Of a stretch of DNA of 64,000 nucleotides, positions 1 to 12,597 are shown piece by piece; position 1 is the first letter of the stretch; every line of letters begins with the position of its first letter. The notes beneath the pieces were generated by a model. That model made no database searches, was not told the DNA's origin, and was given only the letters and a program-made list of their open reading frames with translations. Both the position numbers and the translations under genes were made by a program. The stretch lies in contig OY987265.1 of assembly GCA_963920665.1 (NCBI GenBank), forward strand, positions 1,555,001-1,619,000. The letters run 5' to 3'. The DNA is from Straminergon stramineum. Its lineage: Eukaryota; Streptophyta; Bryopsida; Hypnales; Calliergonaceae.

Positions 1-1080
1 TGTCTGCAACTCCGTATCCACGCAGCAGCGAAAGTGACAAGGAAATACCCGTCCTGCACAATGAAGACAATAATGAAGACTACCGTGCGCTAAGCCTGCC
101 TCTGCGGGCCAAATGGACCACTTCCGATTCCCACGTCACCCAAGCAGGGACCGAGGCCAACAATGCCAATCAACGCGCGGGCGAGCTCTGCGTTCTTCCG
201 TCTTCCAACAGTACGTTATATATGTCGGGAATAAGTTAAGTCAAGTCATCGTCGATCTTTTCTTATGATGCAATATCAAAACAGATGCGCACCTCGATCC
301 CCTCGCCTCGCCACATTCACCCCAGTAGCGCCACGGAGTATAGCGCCCCCCCGCAGCCACTCGCCCGCTGCCATTCCCCTCTTGAACTTGGAGCCCTTCC
401 CCTTCCGCCAGAGGGAGAGTAGGCAAAGAAGGAAACGGAAACCAGGTTGGGCATCTCGAGACGCAACTGACTAAGCTTCGAAAGAGAGCAGGCAGCAGTC
501 ATGAACTGGGGTCGCGTGCGCTGTCCTGCACTCCTGCCTGAGGGGCTTCTTAACTTCCCCGCCTGTCTGCCTACCTGGCGGCCTGGCGGGTGCTGCAGGC
601 TTTTCCTTTCCTTTCCGCCGCCGCCATCAGCCGCGGTCCGCCGCGGAGAGCCGTGACCTCCCCTGAAGGGAATGGATTGTGAGCAGAAGGCCTGCGACCA
701 TCGCTCCTGAGCCTCCAGTTTGGGCGGACACGGAGGGTGGGCCCTATCCGCCCCTTCAGTGGAGTTCTGGCACCCCATCCCATCCCATAACTTAATAAGT
801 TATATAACTTAACTCAGTTCGGAAATGGATCCTCGGCTACTCCGCTGGCCAATCAAGTCGGGGACCCTGGGCCCAGAGACGGACGGACGGACGGATCCAC
901 TCCGTCCACTCCCACGGCAGGCAGGGGCGCCATGCTGGCAGAGCGAGGTCGTTGTGCAGCCCTGCCTACTTGGACGGAGTTGTCCAAGTTTCAGCTGGTG
1001 AAACCTACAGCACTGTAAGGAAGAGACTGAAACAGCGAAACTTAGAGGCCGGCCTTCATGTGGGAGTAAGAAGCTTAGTT
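1..1080. other. GC-rich island, probable 5' end of an unresolved gene
   Basis: This stretch is clearly richer in G, C and CpG than the following 30 kb. It resembles the islands that cover the first exons of the two genes recognised in the window. A TATATAA-like box lies near 216-224 and can be read on either strand. A short open stretch starting with ATG at about 932 (+) runs into a plausible GTAAGG donor near 1016, which could be a first exon. Open frames of up to 153 codons on the minus strand are low in complexity and match no family I know. The island also holds a short GGAC tandem repeat near 880-895. I infer a promoter or first exon of a gene lying mostly outside the window or having long introns; direction unknown. 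Confidence 0.4.
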
Positions 1081-2609
1081 TAACCCTTATGCAACATTCA
1101 CTTGCCTCGAGGGCAGCCCATGGGAATCAAAAATCTCCTTGAAGCATGGGATCGGTCTCGTTGCTTGATCAAAGTTTGTACAGTGAGGGCATGCAAGGGG
1201 AATAGTCAATAGTCAATAGTGCTTTGACTTTAGGGCCTAAAAGTGGTGTTTGGCAAGCCATATTTTCTATTGAAGTGGGTCTAATAGGTTGGAGCATTCC
1301 CCAAAACAAAAATGCAAAAAACACCTTTTGTCAAACAATTCTCTCAAGACCAAACCCAAAAGGATTAGCTTGTTGTTTGAGGGGTAATCACAGAATGATG
1401 TTGCAGCTAATTATTATCTCAGTAATGACTTTGCTAGTTTGTGCAAGATGAACGATTAACAATTTTCATTTAGTTATTTTTTCACATGCATGTTGAGGTT
1501 TTGTTCTATAATGGACACCAAGAATATGGTTCATTTATGGTTTTGGTTTTCTCTACAAATGAAGATGTCAAAAAATAGTAAATGGCTACTCACATTGCAC
1601 TCCCAATCGGTCTTGGTTCAACATGCCTTGTTCTAAAAATTCAAGTCTAGGTTGTTCTATTCAACTAGTACAAATTTTCATTGATTCAGAGTAGTGAGCT
1701 AACTTAGTGCTTGGGCAATTTTTAGTGTGGGGACTTGTTGAAGTTGATAATTGCAACTTCTTAGTCATGTGCACAACTATCAAGTATTGTGCATGTGCTT
1801 GAAGAATTATAGCACAGGGCACGCTTACTTGCAATAAATACATTTGATGGTGTTCTAATTTTGTAAGTGATCTTTCTAAAGCATTACCATCACTTAATTA
1901 AAGTATTGTTTACTTGCAATCCTATTTTCAAAGGTTGTATACTATATCTATATGCTTGTCATACACAAAAATCTTGTGCTAAGATCATATTGTGCCAACA
2001 TGTGACAAGTGTATATAGACAACAATGCAAAAGTGACTTTGTAGATGCCTAAGTACCATCATTGTTACATCCAAATACATTAATGGGTGAAACTCACCTC
2101 TAGTCAACACTAACATGACAAGATGTCAATACACCTTGTCCAAAAGTCCAATAAATGTTTTGCAAGACTATGTACAAACCTTAATGCAATACAAGGCCTA
2201 GCAATGGCTAAAATACTAATCTGGCATGACCAAATAGTTGTGGATTTATGGTAGACTCCATGAGTCCATGGGACCACACCATGTAGTTTGTGGCACTTGT
2301 CAAAGTCACCAAGTGACTTTGAAAGCAATGACTCAAATGCAAAAAATGCCTAAATTATTTCTAACACTTGGCATTGACATTTTAATAGCAATAGAAAGAA
2401 AAAAATGGTCAAGTATGACATTTATACAAATATATTGAATAACTTAGCAATAACCTTTTATTGATGAAGTGTGAAGAAAAGCTCCTACTAAAGCTAGAAA
2501 AAACTTACTAACTACCAAGTGAAGTCTACATTGTTCTAAAAGAATATCTACATACTAGGATGAAGCTACAAAACAAATTCTTCTCACTTCATCACACATA
2601 AGACTCAAC
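1081..2609. other. AT-rich intergenic DNA, no gene seen
   Basis: No coding frame here resembles a known family; the open frames are short and AT-driven. No clear terminal repeats were seen. Confidence 0.5.
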
Positions 2610-3070
2610 TTAGAAAAGATGAGTCTTCAAATACACATGTGGAAGGTATGGACTTTGGGGGCTCAAACCACTACTACAAAGTTGGTAAAAAAACCAAACT
2701 CAAAATTGAGTGCTATAATTTTATCTATTATTCTTCTTAGTCCAAAAATAACTACAAATTTTTTTGGAGGGGTTTATGATTGCAATTTTTTGTACTTGAG
2801 GGCATGTAATATACTATTGATTTTTTTGAAAATGCTTTGCAACAATTTATTATATGCTCCAAAATTCAAAAAATTGAAGTTGGAAATCCAAAAAGAAAAT
2901 TCTATAGTTGTTTTGGGACCAAGAAGAATCATGGTGGATGAAAGAACTACACTTGATTTTGAGTGTGGTTTTCTTTTACTAACTTTTGTTGTAGTGAATG
3001 AGGTATCAAAAGACATAGCTAAGGCCCCCAAATCTAAAAGTTCCCTACTAGCCTCTTCTATGCTTCAAAT
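2610..3070. mobile_element. Diverged foldback element (MITE-like)
   Basis: The left half (about 2610-2830) and the right half (about 2860-3070) are diverged inverted copies of each other. For example, a CTCAAAATTGAGTG-like block near 2699 pairs with the reverse complement of the block near 2955-2970. A TTCTTCTTAGTCC-like block near 2729 pairs with the one near 2920. A GGACTTTGGGGGCT-like block near 2650 pairs with the one near 3025. This explains why similar peptides can be read from both strands. I see no flanking duplication, so the boundaries are approximate. The 151-codon frame through it is an artefact of this structure. Confidence 0.6.
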
Positions 3071-3207
3071 CTAACTCTCCACATCTACATACTCATAGTC
3101 TATGACAAATAATACCCTCACATGTTACACATGATAGTTGTTGTGCACAAATACATTGTTCCAACATGTAACAAGAACTAGATAGTCAATAAAACAAGAG
3201 CTATGCT

Positions 3208-3440
3208 GGGGGTTGCTATTATGTGAGCATAGGAATATAAGCCCATGAGCCTACAAGACTTCACACCTATGTTATAGGTGTATATACCATAGAAATCGTC
3301 TATGATTATAGGGTATATATGTTACAAATATCCATATCATACATATTTATGATATATACACCTTCTATATTGTAGGTATCTATAATGTAGGCTCAATGCT
3401 CACAAGGTCACATTTTTAGACTCACATACTAGCATCATTC
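3208..3440. mobile_element. MULE-like miniature element, copy 1
   Basis: The 233-base element starts with GGGGTTGCTATTATGTGAGC and ends with a block whose reverse complement reads TGATGCTAGTATGTGAG, giving imperfect terminal inverted repeats. It is flanked by GAGCTATGCT at 3198-3207 and GAGCTGTGTT at 3441-3450, an aged 10-base target duplication (8 of 10 identical). Duplications of 9-10 bases fit Mutator-like elements. The interior is AT-rich with no coding capacity. A second copy lies at 55601-55774. Confidence 0.7.
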
Positions 3441-3475
3441 GAGCTGTGTTCCCCATTAATCATTTAGTAATTATA

Positions 3476-4140
3476 TATAACCCCTAAGTCCCATCGTACC
3501 TTTAGTAGACAAAATAGACAAAATGGATCTAGGTAGGCTCAATTTTTGTCATGATTTTTTGAAACTTTTTTGGAAGATAGGAAAACACATTAGCTTTATA
3601 GAAATATCAAGAGAACTTTTTATTTGAATTGGATCTCAAGAGCAAAAATTATGCCATCCTAAGTCCAAAATGGATTCATTAGGTAGCACCAAAAAACAAA
3701 AATTTCAATTTTTTTCTTATAGAAAGTATATTTGCTTTCATAGAAGTTTTGATTCATTCTATTTGGAATAGTGATGAAAAAATGATTAACAATCTTGTTT
3801 TGGGGACAATGTAAGTATCTTCTTGAAAAACTAATTTATGGATTCATTCTTGAATACCATTTTCACAATTTTTAAGAAAGAAGGTTTTGACATGGTTTAA
3901 ATTGTATGCTAGAACAATCTCACCATTGGGATTCTTGAATTCCAATTCCATGTTAGACATATCATTGATTTAGTTTTTTCATCAATATCATGTATACTTC
4001 TACTGCAATATTTTTTAAAGAACAAAAATCAAGTGCTTTTGTTTGTTTGTTTTCCTTCACATTTTACTTCGATCAATTTGTCAACATAAAATTTTTTTCA
4101 TTCTATATTTGTAGTGTATAAAGTTTAAGCTAAGCAGATT
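3476..4140. mobile_element. Non-coding repeat of the CCCCTAAAG family, copy 1
   Basis: The left end reads AACCCCTAAGTCCCA (near 3479). The interior matches the repeat at 12598-13180 block by block: GACAAAATGGAT near 3518, then a long T-rich stretch, then a TTTTGATTCATTC block near 3747 followed by TCTTGTTTTGGGG near 3791. It also resembles 48935-49876. The right end is not clear and is set loosely. No coding capacity. Confidence 0.5.
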
Positions 4141-4309
4141 CAAAGCCTTAAAAACTAGTCAAGTAAGGTGCCCAAACTCTAGAATTGACAACCTAAATAA
4201 TATTTGGAAAGTCTAGAGCACTTGTCATCCATATTTGTTACATGTCAGATTTTTTGAAGGCATGGATGAACATGCTCTAAGTAATATAAAAGGCAGGGAG
4301 CTTTATATA

Positions 4310-4512
4310 CACTACAAGAGAAAGGAGTGTTTTAAATATAGTCCTAGTAGTATAGTCCTACAAGTGTTGACCTTTTAGGAGATTTTTAGTAAATTTTTTA
4401 CTGAAAACACATATATTTATATTAAGATTTTACTAAAAATCTCCTAAAAGGTCAATACTTGTAGGATTATACTATTAGGACTATATTTGAAACACCCCTT
4501 TCTCTTGTAGTG
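4310..4512. mobile_element. CACTA-type miniature element (foldback), 203 bp
   Basis: The element begins CACTACAAGAGAAAGG and ends CTCTTGTAGTG; almost its whole length folds into one hairpin. It is flanked by a perfect 3-base target duplication, ATA at 4307-4309 and 4513-4515. CACTA termini and 3-base duplications are the hallmarks of the CACTA (EnSpm/CMC) superfamily. It is non-autonomous and has no coding content. Close relatives lie at 4949-5170 and 15959-16162. Confidence 0.88.
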
Positions 4513-4516
4513 ATAA

Positions 4517-4604
4517 CACAAGAAGAAAATTGCGTTGCGGTGAACGTAGTTTACAAAAAATGTGGACTAGCATTTGTTCATCGCAACGCAATTTTCTTCC
4601 ACTG
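4517..4604. mobile_element. Tiny CACTA-like hairpin element, 88 bp
   Basis: The left end is CACAAGAAGAAAATTGCG and the reverse complement of the right end is CAGTGGAAGAAAATTGCG. The inner stem pairs 23 of 24 bases across a loop of about 29 bases. TAA flanks both sides (4514-4516 and 4605-4607), overlapping the duplication of the neighbouring element. It belongs with the element at 13739-13816. It could also be read as a small-RNA hairpin, but the flanking duplication favours a mobile origin. Confidence 0.7.
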
Positions 4605-4948
4605 TAACTCCAATAGAAATGCACATACCATTATGGTTAAAAGATATAATACTTAGGTTATGGAAGCATCACTAAGAACTCTCATAATTATTTAGACTTT
4701 GTAATAACTATGTGAATAACTTCATCTCACACAAAGAATGTCACATATACAAAAATCTCCTACAGATAAAAATAATCAAGAGTATGTACAATTTGATGTA
4801 TATAAGATTCCAAAAAATTACACTTGATCATCTAAGTAAATGCATATAGGCTTTTCATAGTTTTTTTTGTGAGTTAGGAGCTTATTTAGAATGGCAATGA
4901 TAATCTTGGATATTTAGATGCAAATGTATGTACTATAATCTTCCAATT

Positions 4949-5170
4949 CACTACAAAAAAAAATAGTGTTTTAAGCGAGTTTTTAAGTATAGTCCTATAC
5001 ATCAAATTACAAGTAATGACTTTTAAGGAGATTTTCAGTAAAATTTGACTAGACTCACATATATTTCTAGTAAATTTTTATTGAAAAACTCTTGAAAGGT
5101 CATTACTTATAATTTGATGTGTAGGACTATACTTAAAAACTCACTTAGAACACCCTTTTCTCTTGTAGTG
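4949..5170. mobile_element. CACTA-type miniature element (foldback), 222 bp
   Basis: Termini are CACTACAAAAAAAAATAG and CTCTTGTAGTG, with a perfect 3-base duplication ATT at 4946-4948 and 5171-5173. The two halves are inverted copies; the block TATAGTCCTA occurs near 4988 and inverted near 5122. Same family as 4310-4512 and 15959-16162, with no coding capacity. Confidence 0.88.
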
Positions 5171-5173
5171 ATT

Positions 5174-6253
5174 GTGATGATGGATCTTCTTTCTATTATC
5201 TTCAAAGACAAAAAAAATAGTATTTTCTATCCACCATATGTATGGGTGTATTCCTTAATATAATTCCATTTCACTTTGAGCAAACTGGCTACTTTTGTGA
5301 CTATGCCACCTAAATTTTTGTCAATTTTTGTAAAAAAATACTAATTTTTAAAGGGTAAATTGTCATGACAAAACATGAGAAAAAAGGTTCAAATGACACA
5401 ACTAGGGAAACTAAAGGCAAATAATTGCTAGTAACTTCTACAAGTTGCAATTTATAGGGTTTAGGAGATAAATTGGACAAAAACAAGAATAGTAGATCTC
5501 CAAAAAATGAAAGTCAAGCATTTGGCTAATGTAGCATATACAAATGCAACATTACTCATACCTTCAATTTGTATACAAAGATGTCTAAGCACAAAATTGC
5601 TTCAATGCAATCAAGGAAGGAATACTTTGAAGGTCATTCCTAGACCAAAACCTTTTGAGAAATTCATTAATGAGGCAAGGAACTGAGTATGTTAGTTTCA
5701 AAATGACAACACTTTGAAATGGAAAAATATAATGAACATACAACATAAACATATATTGAACCTCTTTGTAAATTCAAACAACTTTAACTCATAACTAGAC
5801 TTAGGGGGCATGTATACTTGGAGTTACTACCTACATGAGTGGGCGTAGTTCAACATAGAGGCAAGAGGCCCCATGCAAGAGGCATTCAAATCAATGGTGA
5901 TTTGGGAACATTGAGCCTAGTTGGACATCGACATGGCCAATGTAAAGATCAACACTTAGTACACTTAGTATGGAGGCAACATTTATTTTAAGTGGAATGT
6001 TATGTGGTAGAAATAAAATAGTAGCAAGAGTAGGCAAAAACGTAGATTTGGGACATTTAACATCGCTCATATTTAATACCCTCAAATTGGGCGATTAACT
6101 TGAGGAGGTGCTTGACGATAGTCCTTGTCATCTTCATAGAAAACAACAATGGTCATTGTTGACTTCAAGAGCACAAGGTTTGTACATGGTTTGCAAAGTA
6201 GTTACTATTGATGTCATTTAGCAAGGTATCTACACTCTAAAATTTCTCGCTAG
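5174..6253. other. AT-rich intergenic DNA, no gene seen
   Basis: No recognisable coding or structured feature. Open frames are at most about 60 codons and show no family resemblance. Confidence 0.5.
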
Positions 6254-8363
6254 CTCACTGTGGGCATTTAATTATCCACCCATAGTAATTAGATGCACAC
6301 AACCAAACTCTAATTTAGTGAGGATTCCTATGCTAATTAGTTGTCTAAACATTGGTCTATTGTGCCTTCCAAGCAATGAATCATTTTCTAATGTCCAACC
6401 CTATGCCTACTTCTAGAAGAATTGATAAAAACAAACATAATTTTCAAGAATTCACCTAACCAATTCCTACTATCTAGGTTGTTGTGGGTTTTGAATAGGC
6501 TCGGTGATAATCTAAATTTCATACTTTTAAGTTGTAGAGGATTTTTCAACAATTCTCAAAACATAAAATTCATAAAATTCTAATACTCCTAGCAAAAGTT
6601 ATGACTACATGAAGTTTGACCACTAATTAGTGTTCCAACTACATTCATTATTTGCCTCACATTCTCACTTCTAATTTGACTAAAGATTTTGGCTTTGGTT
6701 CAAGGTTAAATCTACCTTCCTAAAATCCTAAATTGGACCTGGATGGATGAATTCTCCAAATCTTCATTCATTCTTTAGTCAAAACTTCATCATTGAACTT
6801 TTATTTTTAGGATTTTTGAATATTCTTTCTAAGTTTGATTAGTTTTGGGCCTTCTCGGTTCCTTATAGCACACCCCAACCTAATTTCCTTCCTTGATAGG
6901 GTTTATGTTAATTTCACCTACTACTTCTTTGTTACTAAATGCGCTAAATGAATTCTATTCAATTCCTATTTTTAGGCATGTTGTAGTTGTTCCTTTAAGG
7001 GTGTGATTTTAGCTTTCCAAAATAATAAATTACTTCCAATTTGGATGTTATTAGTGAAAGTTATAGGTAGATGAAGTTTGACTGCTAATTGATATTTCAA
7101 ACTTCATCCGTTGATCTGCAACTATTGATCTATAACTTCAAATTGACTTAAGAATTTACTTTTCAAATCTATTTTCTCTTTGGCTTCCTAATTTTCTACT
7201 CTTATTCTTTTTAAATGAATTTTGTTAGGTTTCACCATTCTACCTCCTAAACTTCATCCACTCATATCTTGATAGTAATCAATTTCTACTTATTTTATGT
7301 TTTTTGAAACCTCTTAACTCCTACTATAAACATTTTAAGCTTAAACTTGACTTGAATTTATCTTCTCTATGTGTGACTTGGTCCTAGGCCTTAATTAGTA
7401 CTCACTAATCATGATGTGGGAATGAAATGTAAGGATTTTAGTGGCTTACTTTGTATATAATGTCCCCAATAACATCATCTACAAATCCCTCGAACTCTCT
7501 TCCTTCCGCCATTGGTCCCCATAAAATTTGCCAATTGCTTGTTTTTAATAAAATTAGTTTCCAATACAAAGCTCTGGTGTTCTACTATCATCAACTAGCT
7601 TCTATTTTCTCCTTTCTTTCATTCCCTTTCTTCCTTCTTTTCTTTCTTGACTATTCCTCTTACACCCTTAATGGGTCACAACTACCTTTGTTTCAAGTGC
7701 TAAGGTATTTCAAGAGGACGTCATTCCCTCTTACGCTTTGAACTATTTCTTACGGCATATAATTTTATTTGAGATCTAATGGTTGATAAGAATCTATGAG
7801 ATTTTTCTTCTAATCCTATCTTGGTTGTCTTCTTCACTATTTAACTTCCTCCCCTACTTGTCATTCCTTATTTTTCTACTTCTTCATCTCCTCTCTAACT
7901 TTTTCTTTCATGTGTTGAGAATTCAAATTATTCATACAAGCAAAAGAATGAATGCCTTGGTGCAAGATACCTAATGTTCTAATCTAGACCTTTCTTTATT
8001 TTGATATATCGAAATCTAGTTAGTAAAATGACCATCAACAACAAAGATGTTGATATGTCCACATCTCTTTGTTTTTATTTGACTTAGTTTTGTTGGTTGA
8101 TGTGAAAATGTTGTGGGATCCAAATTTAGCCCTTGGCTACCCGAAGCTTAACCCCTGACTTCCTCGAACTCAGTTGTAGCTCCTTGACTCAGCCCCACTC
8201 TCTGAACTTAGCCTTTGGCGCTGAATATTGACCTTCCGCTCTATATACCCGGCCTTTTGCCTCGATATCCGGCTTCACTCCCTAAATCTAGCCTTTTCCC
8301 TGCCAATACTTGGCCTGGCCTATTGCCCATGGAAGTTGTGGGAGTGTTGGATTGAGCTAGGGG

Positions 8364-11300
8364 AGTATGAGTGCTAATTTACCCACCCTTGGTAAATCAT
8401 AAATACGACCAGGTTCTAGGTTTTGGCTAAGTGAATCCTACCTTTGGGTGTCTAAGCATGGTCCATTGTGCCTTCCAAGCAATGAATCTTTTTACTAAGT
8501 GCTTAAGTGATCCCCAAGTCACAAGATTCTCTTAATCTACTTCCAATGTTTTTGGTCAACCGAATGGATGGCCCACTATGTGTTTTAGATGGAACCTATG
8601 TTAGGGCAGAATTAACTTAAGAAACCTCTAGCTCATCTTTTTCCATTTCTAAGAACATAAAACTCAACCCTATCCGACCCTCCTAGCCAAAGTTATGGGT
8701 GGATGAAGTTTGACCACTACTCGGTTCTTCAAACTTCATCTATCAATTGAACCTAGCTTCCTATTTCAAAAAGATTCGAAATTTTTAGGGATGGTTCACA
8801 AGACTTTTGCCTACCTAAAATCTGGAGTTTGGCCTTACATGGGAATTCCCACAAAATTCTCATCCAAGCCCTACCTAAACTTCATCCGTTAATTTCTCCT
8901 AACCTATAATTCAGAATTAACTTTTCTTTTCAGCCCTGAACCCTAATTGGTAGTCTCTTCCTAATCTCCTTAATCCGCTGTCACTCCCTAGGTATAACTA
9001 TTCTTCATCCAATTTAACCCTAATCTTCATCCCGCAATAACTTCCTTGTTTTTGACCTGATTTGGGCGTGCCTTAGGGTTTTGGAAAGCTACGGTCTTCC
9101 TCTTCAAGTTCCTATCCTAAGGGTCTGACCTAGGGATGGGCCTTGGCTAGAGTTACTAATTACTACTTAAGGACCTTGGAGGAATTAGGAAGGGTTTAAC
9201 TCGTGCCTTAGAACTTGAATCGTTGATCACACCCACCGGAAGCTCTTCCTCCTCCTCCATGAACTCCCATGCCGTGATACAACGAACCGCCATTCTAATC
9301 ATAAGATAATTTAATACAAGAGTTTATTCTTTGGCTTTATCCTATCTCTTTCCTTTTCCCTTCTTTTCTTTCTATACCATTCCTCTTACGTATGATGGTG
9401 ACCCACCTACCCTTGGTTTCACCTACAAAGCTAATCTTAAGTTTGCGTCATGCCATCCTCCTAGGTTGAACTACCTCTTATGTCCTATGTCTTACGCTTA
9501 ATCTCGTGTAATTCACCTAATTTTAATCAAATGGCCCTAATGGGACGTGGGGATTCCCCTCCTATCTTGTCTCTCCTCCAACTCTCCCTCCAAATAGTCC
9601 CTCCCTCTTTTCACTCCATCATTCCTCCTATTGCTTGGTAAGTTTTGTAGAGATGGGGAGTTGGCTTCCCCACTCCAAGGTCAATTGTGGATGAGCGTGA
9701 ATTTTTGGCCATCTTCCTTCTCCACCCTTGGACTTTCCTCCCCTTCCCTTTTCTACTTTTTCCTCTTAGTTCTTACGTTGGACCAACTGTTGGTTCCTAC
9801 CTTTGTTGGCCTCTTCCTTGGTCAAACCTCTACCTAGCAGCTACAACCCCTTTTGATGACTTGAGCCCCCCCATGCTAGTAGCCCACCCCATGACTAGAA
9901 AACCCATCCGACACCCTAGAGAGCCCATTCCTATGACTTGGAACCCTATCTGGTGACTTTAGAATCCTACCCAGTTACTGAAATCTACCTAGTTACTGGG
10001 GAATCCTCTTGATGCCCTAGAGAGCCCACCCCATGACTAGGGAACCCACCCCGTCCTAAAGAGCCATCCCATGACTAGGGAACCTATACTGGCAACCTTG
10101 AGACCCTATCCAATTACTAGGGACCCTACCTAGTGACTTAAAGGACCTTACCGACAGTTGGTACACCTACCCCTAGTGACTAATCGGGGTGGGGTATTGG
10201 ATTGGGCTGGTCGAGGGGTGGTAGATTGTTTTTTCTCTCTTTCTTTTTATTTATCCTACTCTCAATTCTATGCTAACCCGGGCTTAACTTGTAAAGGAAA
10301 AAGGTGACACGTAGGAGTTAGCGATATAGTTGGCCCCAATGAGACAATTACACCATTACATCCCCCCTAGCCTACTGATCATCTCTTCAAACTCCTTTTT
10401 AAGGGCTAAACTTTGATTTGTTCTCAACATATTTTGGGAACTAAACTTTGTAGAGGAAGGGACCACGAAGGCTCACGGTTTCCACATGGGGTGGTTTTAA
10501 TGCACCGCTAAGACTTTTGATCCCAAGGGGGTTCAAAGCTTCGCCATGGTTCCCCTTTTTAAACACACCGCTAGGACTTTGACCCCAGGGGGGTTCAAAG
10601 CTTTACCATGGTTTCCTTTTTTAATACTCCACTAAGATTTTTTGATCCTAGGGGGGTCATAGTTTCACCATCATGGCGGGACCCACTATCCCTCACTTTC
10701 TCTTGACCATATTCAAGGAGCACCACGTTAGTATGGGGGGACAAAAAGAGACCTTCAACACTCAAGGGATTAGTTATACGGGATTAGTATTGTGAAAGAC
10801 TTGAACTAAAGGCCCTCCAAAGCGACATCACCAATCATATGGAGGGTTGCTCTAGAATTAGTACAACGATGAGACAAAGAAGGTGACCCAAGGCCCCACA
10901 AAAGTAAATGCACATGACTTCTAGTAACACAATAAGGTAAAAGAAACCTCCAAGCTCAAGTTTGGGAGAGTTAGTACTACACATATTCAAGATGCAAGGG
11001 ACCCACAAAGACCTCGCAAACTTGGGAAAACAACAACAATGGCCAAAAGTGCCCAAAAAACACCGTTGCAAGGTTTAGGGTTAAAACGCCACAATTCCAA
11101 CATAAATTGGACCCAACAGACCCAATTATACAAAAAGGGGGTGGTGAGGAGAAGAGGTGCCCTTTTATACTCCTTTCCAGGCACCCACCTCCTCTCCTTC
11201 ATCTAAGTTAACCTTATCTTTTCGGATTTTCATCCTTATCTCGAGGTTTTCATCTTATATTGGCCCGTAGAGCTAACTTTTGGAGATTAACTTTGAATTG

Positions 11301-12429
11301 AAAATGAATTGAGCCATTGACTTCGAAAAGCCACTTACAATTGTGGAGAACCGTTCTTTCCATTTCCTATCTTCAAAATTGCAACAAAACCTAGTGCCAA
11401 CTTAACGCCAGAACCGAGAAAAATCCCAACTTTTGGAGGTTGACTTTTCTAGAAAAAGTAACTAGCCTAGGCTCTTAAGTAGGCATAGGAGAGTGAGGAA
11501 AGACCTATCTTGGACCCCATTCCGCTTCTATATGCTCTCACTTAGCCAATCAACTCTACCGTGGACTTCAAATTTTATTAATTGTCAAGTAATATTGCAA
11601 GTTTGGGTACTTTTGACTATCAGAATGTTTTGAAACTTGTCAGGGTAGCTTATGAACATAAAAAAAGCTATAATAATTCTTAGTGGAAATTTACTACTAC
11701 TTGGAAAATTTCTAGGAATTTCTCATTACTAGTTTAGGTAGTTGACCTTTCGGAAAGGCATCTTTTGACTATTAGAAAATTCCAAATTTTTTTGTGAAAC
11801 TTCTCATCAAATCCCACGACACATGTGTAGGCTCATATTTTTACTCTACACATCGGCCTAGAGGGGACAAAATCCACCCCCTTGTTTAATTATCAGTGGC
11901 CAAGGAATCTTCCACACTGGGGGGAATCTTGGTGAACCGACTTCGTTGTTGGTTCCCAAGCATAGTTTTAACCCTAAGTCACCCTCCTTGGACTTGAGAT
12001 TCCTCCCTGGTCCTGTCTTGGTATTTCTAACATCTGCAAGCCTACAATTGGGGTTCCGCTATTTTGTCGATGAAATGGAGAAACTAGAACCTATCTCCAG
12101 GAACTGACCTATGTGCCTCACTAGGGTTCCCTCGACCAATATTTTCTTAGAGATGTCCTCTCTACTTGGGTTTTTGAGCCTGGTACGCCCATCACTTGGA
12201 AATGACCAACCTACAACAATTAGTTGGGTTCTAACCTATTTACAACTCGTGGTTGGGCCATTCTAGCTATAATATTTTAAATATAGACCAAATACTATAT
12301 TGGAATGTGACACTCCTATTTTGGTTCTACACTCTTTTGGGGGCTTTTCGTATATAAAACTACATTTAAAATAACAAAATACGAAAAAGATAAAAGAATA
12401 AGCTCCTAGTGACGAATTAGGGGTTCACA
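8364..12429 (+). mobile_element. 4 kb LTR-like repeat R2, inserted into R1
   Basis: This nearly full-length copy begins TATGAGTGCTAATTTACCC and ends GGGGTTCACA. It shares ordered landmarks with the other copies: the TTTACC...GGTAAA palindrome near the start, CCTTCCAAGCAATGAATC, stretches of C-rich phrases around 9850-10170, GGGGTTCAAAGCTT blocks near 10510 and 10590, AATTGGACCCAACAGACC near 11106, and TGTGTAGGCTCATATTTTTA near 11824. AGGGG occurs at 8359-8363 and 12430-12434 and could be the target duplication, although the start would then precede the TG. R1 sequence resumes on the right side, which shows that R2 is the younger insertion. No protein is encoded. Confidence 0.65.
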
Positions 12430-12597
12430 AGGGGTGTTGGTTGAATAAGGATGGTATTGGTTTGGACTTGGGAGTGTTAATTTTGAACTTGGAGAGTTGA
12501 AGGTACTGAAATAAACTAGAATTAAATATGAGGGTTTGGGAACTCGAGGTAATGAGAAAATATTCTAGCCACAACCCGCCATCTGCTAACTAGTTTT

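Noticed and set aside
317..778. A 153-codon minus-strand frame in the first GC-rich island.
   Set aside because: Low-complexity composition rich in Gly, Arg, Pro and Ser, with no recognisable domain; kept only as part of the island.
2619..3074. A 151-codon open frame starting with ATG.
   Set aside because: It runs through a diverged foldback element, and a similar peptide arises on the other strand; no protein family is recognised.
7451..7974. Open frames of 96 and 63 codons rich in Phe, Leu and Ser.
   Set aside because: They lie in a T/C-rich part of the LTR-like repeat that is not conserved as protein in the other copies.
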